Part shown: positions 26,609 to 33,518 of the stretch, piece after piece
Position numbering within the stretch: the stretch's first letter is position 1
Layout: every line of letters starts with the position of its first letter
From: Solobacterium sp.
GTDB lineage: Bacteria; Bacillota_I; Bacilli_A; Erysipelotrichales; Erysipelotrichaceae
Length of the DNA stretch: 64,000 nucleotides
Assembly: GCA_017404505.1 (NCBI GenBank)
Contig: JAFRCE010000002.1
Location: forward strand, 62,001-126,000
Reading direction: 5' to 3'
Notes under the pieces: generated by a model
The model's input: the letters and a program-made list of their open reading frames with translations, nothing else
What the model was told of the DNA's origin: nothing
Databases searched by the model: none
Made by a program: the position numbers and the translations under genes

Positions 26609-27481
26609 ATGCGCAAAACAATCGTCATACCAATTACGGATGATTTAAACGGCCTTAAGATCAAGGCCGTTTTGTCACAGTCCGTCGGTCTGTCCAGACG
26701 GGAGATCTCGCGTCTGAAATTCACCGAAAACGGTATTCTTCTCAATGGCAGTTCCGCCTACATCACCGCTGTCGTGCAGACCGGCGACAGGCTGGAAATC
26801 AATTTCCCGGATTATGATCTGGCGCACTATACGCGGATCAGCGGCAAACCGCAGATTCTGTATGAAGACGAGGATCTCGTCGTCGTCAACAAACCGGCCG
26901 GCATGCCGTGTCACCCCAGCCATGAACACCTTGACGACGATATGGGGACCCTGCTGCAGAATTATTACGGTTCATCCTTTACGATCCGGGCTGTCGGCCG
27001 GCTGGACAAGGACGTTTCCGGCATCATGCTGTATGCGAAAAACCAGCCCGCGGCAGCCAGGCTTTCCCGGCAGCGGACAGAATGTCTTCTGAAAAAGACC
27101 TATACTGCCATCGCGGAAGGAATCCTTGATGAAAAGAAAGGAATCCTGCGGTACCGGCTGGCAAAGAAGGAAGGGCATCGTGACCGCCGCATTTCCCGGA
27201 ACGGTCAGGAATGCGTGACGGAGTATGAAGTGATTGCCGAGCATGGCAGTCTTTCCGTTCTGCATGTCTCGATCATCACCGGCCGCACTCATCAGATCAG
27301 AGCCGGCATGGCATACGCGGGTCATCCGCTATGCGGCGACAGGCTGTACGGCGGCCACACGGAGTTGATTCCCCGGCCTGCTCTGCACTGTTCAAAACTG
27401 GTTTTTGAACAGCCGTTTACAAAGGAACAGGTTCAGATCGAATGTGAACCGGCTGAAGATATGAAAAGACTTCTGGGATAA
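26609..27481 (+). CDS. RluA-family RNA pseudouridine synthase
   Basis: The ATG at 26609, 4 bp after the prfB stop, gives 290 residues with an S4-like N-terminus (LSRREISRLKFTENGILLNG) and the catalytic motif AVGRLDKDVSGIMLY, whose aspartate attacks the target uridine. GRTHQIRAGMA near residue 235 is conserved. Which rRNA or tRNA site it modifies cannot be told from sequence. There is no clear ribosome-binding site, so translation may be coupled to prfB. Confidence 0.88.
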   Translation: MRKTIVIPITDDLNGLKIKAVLSQSVGLSRREISRLKFTENGILLNGSSAYITAVVQTGDRLEINFPDYDLAHYTRISGKPQILYEDEDLVVVNKPAGMPCHPSHEHLDDDMGTLLQNYYGSSFTIRAVGRLDKDVSGIMLYAKNQPAAARLSRQRTECLLKKTYTAIAEGILDEKKGILRYRLAKKEGHRDRRISRNGQECVTEYEVIAEHGSLSVLHVSIITGRTHQIRAGMAYAGHPLCGDRLYGGHTELIPRPALHCSKLVFEQPFTKEQVQIECEPAEDMKRLLG

Positions 27482-27496
27482 TCTCAGAAGTCTTTT
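27464..27496. terminator. Bidirectional terminator between convergent genes
   Basis: AAAAGACTTCTG and CAGAAGTCTTTTT pair around 9 nt that include the stop codon of the RluA-type gene. Confidence 0.88.
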
Positions 27497-27504
27497 TGTC
27501 CGAT

Positions 27505-28815
27505 TCAAAGCCAGTCGGTATACCAGAAATAAGCGGTTTTCGCATCCAGATGGACCGGCTGGGAGAAGTGGATCTTTTTTCTCTGGAACAGGTCAATGCC
27601 ATCCTGAACTTCCGGATCGAAATAAGCATCAACCGGCTGATCGCTGATATTGACAGCGAAAGTCAGCTGGCCTTTTTCGTTGCGGCGGCGGAATACATAC
27701 TGCTGATTCTGCAACCATACCTGTTTATAGTCGCCGTCAGTGAAGACGGAATATGACCTGCGCATTTCACAGAGGCGGGCGATATAGTCACTCAGGCTGT
27801 TCCATTCCGGTACTTTGAATTCCGGCCGCAGCTGGTGGTCGGTAAACTTTGTCCGGGCGCCTTTGACACCCCATTCACTGCCATAATAGATACATGGCAT
27901 TCCAGGCATGGCAAACATCAGCGAGTAGGTAAGCGGCAGGTCTCTTGCGTCATTCAGAACGCTGGCCAGCCGGTCGACGTCGTGGTTGTCCGCGAAGGAC
28001 AGAAGATGTCTGCCGCGGTAAAGCGTCCACGGATCACTGCCGAACTGGCGGTTCAGGGAATGGCCGATTTCAAACAGGTTCTTTGAATTCATTGAGGAAA
28101 AGAGACCTTTGCGGCATTCATAATTGGTAACGCTGTCCAGCAGTCCGTCCTGCATCAGTACATTGTAGTCGCCGCCGATCATTTCACCGATAAACAGGAA
28201 GTCGGGATCGTAGGAGCGGATATGGCTGCACAGTTCCCGCATGAAGTTTCTGTCTACCATGTAGGCTACGTCAAGACGCAGTCCGTCGATGCCGAACTCG
28301 GCGATCCACTGATCGGCACGCTCGATCAGATAGCGGCGTACCGTTTCGTTCTGCATATTCAGTTTGACCAGTTCGTTGTGGCCTTCCCAGCCTTCATACC
28401 AGAAACCGTCCTGATGATTGTGATCATCAAAGTTGATATGGAACCAGTCTTTATAGGGGGAATCCCATTTCTTCTGTATGACGTCCTGGAAGTAGCCGAA
28501 ACCGCGGCCGACATGATTGAATACACCGTCCAGGATCACTTTGATGCCGGCATCGTGCAGGGCGTTGCATACCGCGGCGAAGTCGTCATTGGAACCAAGA
28601 CGGCAGTCGATTCTGCTGAAATCACGGGTATCGTAGCCATGCCTGTCACTTTCGAAAACAGGGTTGAACAGAATTGCCGTAATGCCGAGTTTTTTGAAAT
28701 GGGGGATCCAGTCAATGACACGCAGGATCCGGCTGGCGAAAACGCCGTCATTGTGTTTCGGCGCGCCGCAGAATCCCAGCGGATAGATCTGATAGAATAT
28801 CTGATTAAAGTCCAT
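27505..28815 (-). CDS. GH13 alpha-amylase family glycosidase
   Basis: A cytoplasmic enzyme (no signal peptide) of 436 residues with a (beta/alpha)8 barrel. The catalytic trio is complete: GLRLDVA (D182), FIGEM (E211) and FADNHDVDR (D279); GVFNHVG at about 97-103 is also conserved. AGGTGAG precedes the ATG at 28815. It likely acts on maltodextrins or related alpha-glucans; precise specificity is unclear. The start overlaps the end of the Nudix gene by 11 bp. Confidence 0.92.
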   Translation of the reverse strand: MDFNQIFYQIYPLGFCGAPKHNDGVFASRILRVIDWIPHFKKLGITAILFNPVFESDRHGYDTRDFSRIDCRLGSNDDFAAVCNALHDAGIKVILDGVFNHVGRGFGYFQDVIQKKWDSPYKDWFHINFDDHNHQDGFWYEGWEGHNELVKLNMQNETVRRYLIERADQWIAEFGIDGLRLDVAYMVDRNFMRELCSHIRSYDPDFLFIGEMIGGDYNVLMQDGLLDSVTNYECRKGLFSSMNSKNLFEIGHSLNRQFGSDPWTLYRGRHLLSFADNHDVDRLASVLNDARDLPLTYSLMFAMPGMPCIYYGSEWGVKGARTKFTDHQLRPEFKVPEWNSLSDYIARLCEMRRSYSVFTDGDYKQVWLQNQQYVFRRRNEKGQLTFAVNISDQPVDAYFDPEVQDGIDLFQRKKIHFSQPVHLDAKTAYFWYTDWL

Positions 28816-29623
28816 CAAAACTCACCTGGCCTTTCTTGTAGAGACGGATCATTTCCGATGTCAGTGAGACCGTATCGGGACTGTCGATATCTTCATCGCG
28901 GCCGGCCCATCTTGCGACTTTCAGTTCACTCTCGTCCATGGTAATGGTGTCTTTGCCTTTGACGCGGCAGAAAAAGCCAAACAGCAGGGTGGAAGAGAAC
29001 GACCAGGGCTGGCATTTGTAATAGTGAAGGTGTTCCACATCAATGCCGGCTTCTTCTCTGACTTCCCGGATCACGGTTTCTTCTATTGTTTCGCCAATCT
29101 CGGTAAACCCGGAAATCAGTGCGTAGTTATTGTAGGTGCTGTGCGCGAACTTCGTCACGAGGATCTGATCCTTTTCGTTGATGACCGCGACGATCACAGC
29201 TGGTGAGATCTTCGGGTAAACGATATTTCCGCATCTTTCACAGCGCATTGCCCGTTCTTTTTTATCACGGATCATCGGATAGGAACAGCGGCCGCAGTAC
29301 TGGTTGTCATTCATCCACTGGTACAGCTGCCAGGCGGTAATGGCCGCGAAGGCAAGATGCTGCGGCTGATAGCTGCGCAGTGAGCGGACAGGGATGGTGA
29401 CATGGGCGGCTTCCGGTTCGCTGATCAGGAAAAAACCGGTGCTGTTGATCTCAAACAGAAAGGTATAACTGCTGTAATAAGCCAAATCTTCGAAACGGAA
29501 AAAAGTCTCATCCGTTTTGACGACGGCCTGGCTGCCGGCAAAGGCAAACAGGTAATCACCGGTACGGGGTGAGCGCGGCAGATATTCATTGTGAAGCTTA
29601 TAAGGGTATATATCCTGTATCAT
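28805..29623 (-). CDS. nudC: NADH pyrophosphatase-like Nudix hydrolase
   Basis: 272 residues with the NudC layout: an N-terminal domain, a four-cysteine zinc ribbon (CGRC and CERC, about 112-135), and a complete Nudix box GFTEIGETIEETVIREVREE(AG) around 172-194. NudC cleaves NAD(H) and can remove NAD caps from RNA; SQPWPF-like WSF appears as QPWSFSS. It has no Shine-Dalgarno of its own, but a 6-codon ORF with one ends in an ATGA overlap with its start. A TATAAT box lies at 29665-29660 on the minus strand. Confidence 0.88.
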   Translation of the reverse strand: MIQDIYPYKLHNEYLPRSPRTGDYLFAFAGSQAVVKTDETFFRFEDLAYYSSYTFLFEINSTGFFLISEPEAAHVTIPVRSLRSYQPQHLAFAAITAWQLYQWMNDNQYCGRCSYPMIRDKKERAMRCERCGNIVYPKISPAVIVAVINEKDQILVTKFAHSTYNNYALISGFTEIGETIEETVIREVREEAGIDVEHLHYYKCQPWSFSSTLLFGFFCRVKGKDTITMDESELKVARWAGRDEDIDSPDTVSLTSEMIRLYKKGQVSFDGL

Positions 29624-29640
29624 ATAAAGAAAATGCCCAT
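29620..29640 (-). CDS. Six-codon leader ORF coupled to nudC
   Basis: ATG 29640 reads MGIFFI and stops at TGA that overlaps the nudC ATG (ATGA). GGGAG stands 5 bp before its ATG, while nudC itself has none. A 4-bp GC stem (29635-29646) overlaps the start. Probably a device for translational coupling; the peptide itself may have no role. Confidence 0.5.
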   Translation of the reverse strand: MGIFFI

Positions 29641-29710
29641 CCGGGCTCCCAACAAATTTATTATATACAAATAATTTTTGAAATTAAAGACTGTCATTCA
29701 TTCACGGCAT

Positions 29711-29719
29711 TGATATATT
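29711..29719 (+). promoter_or_regulatory. Candidate promoter of the micro-ORF locus
   Basis: TGATATATT is an extended -10 element about 45 bp before the first micro-ORF. No good -35 is visible. Confidence 0.4.
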
Positions 29720-29762
29720 AAAAGTGAAGATAGAAGTACCAATTATCAAGGAGGTACAGATC

Positions 29763-29792
29763 ATGAAAGAGGTATTGCTCAATTACAATTAA
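29763..29792 (+). CDS. Micro-ORF 1, nine residues (MKEVLLNYN)
   Basis: A perfect AAGGAGG lies 8 bp before the ATG. The sequence MKEVLLNYN is closely related to micro-ORF 2 (MKEILLEIH), and the whole block from the upstream GTAC through the stop codon is repeated. Paired start contexts this strong are unlikely by chance. Function is unknown; it could be a peptide, a leader that controls the following RNA, or a ribosome-loading device. Confidence 0.6.
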   Translation: MKEVLLNYN

Positions 29793-29794
29793 AA

Positions 29795-29812
29795 GTCTTC
29801 TGAAAAGAAGAC
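29795..29812 (+). other. Hairpin after micro-ORF 1
   Basis: GTCTTC-TGAAAA-GAAGAC, 6-bp stem, followed by an A-run and therefore not a terminator on this strand. Confidence 0.5.
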
Positions 29813-29870
29813 ATAAAAAAAGAAATTGAGTAAAAAAAGAGAATCAGTACTTACAAAGGAGGTATTGATC

Positions 29871-29900
29871 ATGAAGGAGATTTTACTCGAAATTCACTAA
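29871..29900 (+). CDS. Micro-ORF 2, nine residues (MKEILLEIH)
   Basis: AAAGGAGG lies 8 bp before the ATG. Nine codons and a stop, the same length as micro-ORF 1, with MKE-LL shared. Upstream AGTAC-TTACAAAGGAGGT matches the context of copy 1. The start-to-start distance is 108 bp. No known family. Confidence 0.6.
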   Translation: MKEILLEIH

Positions 29901-30169
29901 CCGTCCACTTGGATAAATGCAGAAATGTCCAGGGGGACGTAGAAAAAACAAAGCTTCACAAAAAAAGAAAGTGAAAGTCTGCATGAGGGCAGACCAATGG
30001 CAAATTTCGGTTAACAACTGAATATTGAAATCATGCAGCGAAAGCTGTAAACATAGAAATAAATATTTCATGGCGATGGTGAAAGCATCGCATGAGAAAG
30101 AAAAAAAAGAAAGTGACATTTCACCGAAAACAGCAAATCGGAAATTTCAAAAAAAAAACTATAATTAAG
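29901..30169 (+). ncRNA. Structured A-rich RNA downstream of the micro-ORFs (unidentified)
   Basis: About 270 nt with no convincing gene. Visible stems are CGTCC/GGACG enclosing CTTGGA/TCCAGG (29902-29940), GTCTGC/GCAGAC (29978-29996), CAGC-GAAA-GCTG (30034-30048 region) and GCGATG/CATCGC (30073-30092 region). Two lysine-rich frames (29917-30021 and 30070-30168) are open but lack ribosome-binding sites. It does not show tmRNA, RNase P or SRP RNA signatures. The unit ends at a strong terminator. Confidence 0.45.
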
Positions 30170-30202
30170 AAAAGATCCCTGTAAAGAAAGGGATCTTTTT
30201 TT
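30170..30202. terminator. Strong terminator of the micro-ORF locus, also usable by the PHP gene
   Basis: AAAAGATCCCT and AGGGATCTTTT form an 11-bp stem with an 8-nt loop and a T-run; on the minus strand a T-rich tail also follows. Confidence 0.92.
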
Positions 30203-30204
30203 GG

Positions 30205-31023
30205 TTAATCAAACAGGTCAATGTCAGTTTCCGTAAACCCGCTGTCCGTCAGAACACTCAGTGACCGGAAACCGGCTTTCCGGATCAGGGCAAGAGCCTG
30301 CGGATAATAGCAGTCCAGATCGTTCCGGTTGTGGCAGTCGCTGTTCAGCATGATCCTGGCACCTTTTTCTTTCAGATAACAAAGCAGATTGAAGGCCGGA
30401 TAGGGTGTTCTGCGGGTGCCCCTGGCAATCGCGCCGGTATTGACTTCGAAGATCCGCTCAGTGCCGAGGTCATCAATGGCGTCCGTCATGACGCGGACAT
30501 AAGCGGGATCGTCAAAGCGGATATAGGATTCGTCTTCATTGTATTTGGTAATCAGATCCAGATGGCCGATCATATCGATTTCCGGCCAGCTTTTCAGCGT
30601 GTGGTAACAGGAACAGTAATCTTTCGCAAGCCGGACGAAATCATTGCCGTACCATTCCTGAAGATATTTTTCAAAGACTTCTCTTGAATAATCGACCGGG
30701 AAGACTGCGCCGTCTTTTTCAACGCAGTGCACACTGCCGATCATGTAGTCATACGGTGTTTTGTCTTTGATCCGGTAAAGAACGTCGACTTCCGTGCCAA
30801 GATAGATCGTTATCTGATCCCGGTATTTTTCCCGGAGGGCGTTTACATCACGGATGTAGTCCTTTGTGCCGGCAAGACTCATGGCATAGTCGTCATATTC
30901 CACATGGCCATGGCCGCTGAAGCCCAGGATGTCAAAGTGTTTTTCAATGGCACTCAGCACCATTTCTTCCGGTGTGTCGTTGCCGTCGCAGTAGACGGTA
31001 TGGGTGTGCAGGTTCTGTTTCAT
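30205..31023 (-). CDS. PHP-domain phosphatase (histidinol-phosphatase type)
   Basis: 272 residues with PHP metal motifs HTHTVYCDG (5-13), SGHGHVEY, MIGSVHCVE, MIGHLDLITKY and NSDCHNRND. The order and spacing match HisK-type histidinol phosphatases, but no histidine gene is near, and related PHP enzymes act on other phosphoesters, so the substrate is open. GAGG precedes the ATG. It lies 20 bp after the P-type ATPase homologue and is probably co-transcribed with it. Confidence 0.85.
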   Translation of the reverse strand: MKQNLHTHTVYCDGNDTPEEMVLSAIEKHFDILGFSGHGHVEYDDYAMSLAGTKDYIRDVNALREKYRDQITIYLGTEVDVLYRIKDKTPYDYMIGSVHCVEKDGAVFPVDYSREVFEKYLQEWYGNDFVRLAKDYCSCYHTLKSWPEIDMIGHLDLITKYNEDESYIRFDDPAYVRVMTDAIDDLGTERIFEVNTGAIARGTRRTPYPAFNLLCYLKEKGARIMLNSDCHNRNDLDCYYPQALALIRKAGFRSLSVLTDSGFTETDIDLFD

Positions 31024-31043
31024 GATTGCCTCATTTCTTATGG

Positions 31044-33164
31044 TCAGCGGAAACGGGATGCCGCGAAGACGGCGGCTGCCGAACAGGCCAGCGGGATCAG
31101 AAGCGGCATCGGATACGGTATAAACTGCGGCAGGATAAAACCGAAAAGGGAAACGGCCGCCGCGTGATAAATGATCACAGCGAGCTCGGCATACTGGATG
31201 CGGCTGTTCAGAGCCTGGGAAATACGGATGGCTTTAATGAAATCAGAAAGCCGTTTTCTGGTCAGCTGCAGACCGATATTCTCATAGGAAGTCTGTGCGC
31301 CGGAACCGATAATGACGGATACGTCGGCCGGCAGGGCGGTGATGTGAGAACTATTTCCGGAAAGATACGCGCTGACTTCATTGGCATCGGACGCATTTTG
31401 CAGAAGCCGTTCGATTTCATATCGAGCTGGCTGGTGAATGACGTTTTCCAGCTGCAGTTCTTTCTGCAGCAGCAGCGATTCATCGGCGCTGCCGTCACTC
31501 AGCAGACAGATGTCGATTCCCATATTCTGCAGTTCCCTGACAGCTTCCGGTACACCGGGAAGCATCGGCCGGATGGCGGCGATCAGGCCGATGATCCGGT
31601 CTTCTTCAGTAAACAGCAGAACCCGCTTGCCTTCCTGGCGCAGTCTGCTGATCAGTGGATCCCAGTCATCGGTATCGATGCCGTGGCTGAGGATCTCCTC
31701 CATGAAACCGGCAGAATAGCGGCTCATGGACTGAATCGCCTGGCGGCCGCGGGAACTGAGACGGGTAAACTCTTCTTTGTCGATGCCGGCGATCCGGCGG
31801 GTTTTCAGATATCTGGTAACCGCTCTTGCGAACGGCTGTTCAGAACGGCTTTCCAATGCGTAGGCTATGTATTCGAATTCGCTTTCCGACAGTCCGGAAG
31901 CAGGAATAAAATCGGTTACCGTCAGTTCGTCGTCGGTGATGGAATGATTCTGTTCCATGACGGCCAGATCGACGCGCCCCGTCATCTCCAGGGCATCAAC
32001 GGTGCGGAACAGGATGTGTTCGGCAGCCGCGCCGCGGGCTGAATGCATGACGGCGTTGGCGGAAGTCAGTGACAGAGCCGGCAGGGCCGCACAGGCCAGG
32101 ACCGACATGGCAGCTGAGAAGGCGAAGACAGGATCATGCCGCAGGGTATACCAGCCAAGGCCGGAAAGAAGAACAGCCAGCAGCGTATACAGGAACAGAT
32201 TGCCGGTAAAACTCTTGAAGGGCGAACGGAAGGATCCGTCTGAAGCGGTCTTTTCAGCCATTTCAGCCAGTTTCATCATCGCGGTCGTGTTGCCGACCCG
32301 CTCGGCTTTCAGGGCAATGGATCCTTTCAGGCATTTTGAGTTGGCATAGACATAAGAACCTTTTGTTTTTTCGACCGGTTTTTCCCAGCCGGTCAGAGCG
32401 GATTCATCCATGACCGCGAAGCCTTTGTACACCCGGCCATCCGCCGGAACGATCTCGCCGGGACGGATGACAATGATCTGATCGACTTTCAGGTCACTGA
32501 CCGCTTCCATGGTTTCCTGATGATCTTTGTAAACGGCGGCGGTCCGCGGCAGCAGACTGTGCTGCGGCTGCAGATACGCGGTGCGGCAAAGCCGCAGCCA
32601 GTCGCGGATCAGCATGGCATAAAACAGAGCCCACGAACTGTCGGCAAACAGCAGAACCGACTGAATATCCTGCCGCACCAGCAGAACGATGCCGCAGACA
32701 AAAGTCAGACAGGCGATCAGAACCGCCGCGAAGATACTGATGCTTTTGGGGTTTTTCAGCTCCTGCAGGGCATCCGGAATGACACTGCGGGTCAGATAAA
32801 AGACCGCCAGACTGAAGCCGGGGGCGATCCACATGCCGAACGGGAGCCAGCGGCAGATCAATCCGGCCGCGCCAAGCAAAGCGCATACGGCAAGCGGAAG
32901 CGAGAAAACATGACGGTCTGATGGGACAGATGTCTCTTCTGTTTCCTCTTTCAGATAAGCCTGGTAGCCTGCTTCGCGGACGGCCTGTATAATACGGTTC
33001 GGACGGATCAGTTCATCGTCGAATTCCACGGAAAGGGTGTGATTTTCAATACTGATCGACGCGCTTCTGACGCCGCTCAGCGATCTGACTTTTCTTTCAA
33101 TGGAATCGGCGCTGACCTGAATGGAAATGTCGGAAACCGAAAATGTCTTTTGTGTGATAGCCAT
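31044..33164 (-). CDS. Heavy-metal P-type ATPase homologue lacking catalytic motifs
   Basis: 706 residues, collinear with P1B metal-pumping ATPases: N-terminal HMA-like domain (1-75), membrane spans, actuator domain (PGEIVPADGRV, DESALTGWEKP), nucleotide domain and C-terminal spans. Every key motif is altered: metal-binding CxxC is SADS (18-21); TGES is TGWE (258-261); CPC is CAA (358-360); DKTGT is EQNHS, with the phosphorylated aspartate now E404; HP is QP (443-444); GDGxND is replaced by SGNSSH (602-607). The frame is intact and GAGG precedes the ATG. It should not pump ions by the known cycle; a sensor, scaffold or regulatory role is a guess. Confidence 0.9.
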   Translation of the reverse strand: MAITQKTFSVSDISIQVSADSIERKVRSLSGVRSASISIENHTLSVEFDDELIRPNRIIQAVREAGYQAYLKEETEETSVPSDRHVFSLPLAVCALLGAAGLICRWLPFGMWIAPGFSLAVFYLTRSVIPDALQELKNPKSISIFAAVLIACLTFVCGIVLLVRQDIQSVLLFADSSWALFYAMLIRDWLRLCRTAYLQPQHSLLPRTAAVYKDHQETMEAVSDLKVDQIIVIRPGEIVPADGRVYKGFAVMDESALTGWEKPVEKTKGSYVYANSKCLKGSIALKAERVGNTTAMMKLAEMAEKTASDGSFRSPFKSFTGNLFLYTLLAVLLSGLGWYTLRHDPVFAFSAAMSVLACAALPALSLTSANAVMHSARGAAAEHILFRTVDALEMTGRVDLAVMEQNHSITDDELTVTDFIPASGLSESEFEYIAYALESRSEQPFARAVTRYLKTRRIAGIDKEEFTRLSSRGRQAIQSMSRYSAGFMEEILSHGIDTDDWDPLISRLRQEGKRVLLFTEEDRIIGLIAAIRPMLPGVPEAVRELQNMGIDICLLSDGSADESLLLQKELQLENVIHQPARYEIERLLQNASDANEVSAYLSGNSSHITALPADVSVIIGSGAQTSYENIGLQLTRKRLSDFIKAIRISQALNSRIQYAELAVIIYHAAAVSLFGFILPQFIPYPMPLLIPLACSAAAVFAASRFR

Positions 33165-33217
33165 AATACCTCATTAATTCTAATGAAAAATCATTTCCCG
33201 TCAAATCTGCGGTTCGT

Positions 33218-33262
33218 AAAAAGAAAGACCTGTTCCAGAAAGAAACAGATCCTTTTGAAAAC
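33218..33262 (-). terminator. Terminator-like hairpin in the ATPase-homologue leader
   Basis: On the minus strand GATCTGTT and AACAGGTC pair (one G-U) around 9-10 nt and are followed by TTTCTTTTT. It lies between the promoter at 33378-33383 and the gene, so it may act as an attenuator. Confidence 0.5.
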
Positions 33263-33307
33263 GGACAAAGCAGAACAGCAGCTGAAAGGGAAACCGGATT
33301 CCATCCT

Positions 33308-33340
33308 CTGATCCAGGTGTGTACCGGGCTGATCCAGGTG
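33308..33340. repeat. Two 12-bp direct repeats, 21 bp apart
   Basis: CTGATCCAGGTG at 33308-33319 and again at 33329-33340. The 21-bp period is two helical turns. They lie just inside the predicted transcript of the ATPase homologue and could bind a regulator or form part of a leader RNA. Confidence 0.6.
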
Positions 33341-33377
33341 AGACAGAAATGGAAATGGCGCTTTTCTTCATACCCTG

Positions 33378-33383
33378 ATTATA
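33378..33383 (-). promoter_or_regulatory. -10 box for the ATPase-homologue transcript
   Basis: TATAAT on the minus strand; the -35 region is weak. The leader to the gene start would be about 205 nt, unusually long for this window. Confidence 0.5.
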
Positions 33384-33518
33384 CATGCAGGAAGGGAAAA
33401 ATGGGCACCAGGCTATCCGCACGAAAAACTTACAGTGTTCGTGTTTTTGGCTCATGAGAAGACAGGAGGGACGAAAAAAAGGTATGATAGAGTACAGAAG
33501 TCGGAAGAGAGGCATATT

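Noticed and set aside
29917-30021. Lysine-rich 34-codon frame MQKCPGGRRKNK...
   Set aside because: No ribosome-binding site, and A-rich DNA gives lysine codons by chance; left inside the RNA entry.
30070-30168. Lysine-rich 32-codon frame MAMVKASHEKEK...
   Set aside because: No ribosome-binding site; it overlaps a hairpin and runs into the terminator.
29930-30202. Possible tmRNA, because of GGGGGACGTAG
   Set aside because: No matching 3' acceptor end, no tag frame ending in ALAA, no GGTTTCGAC motif.
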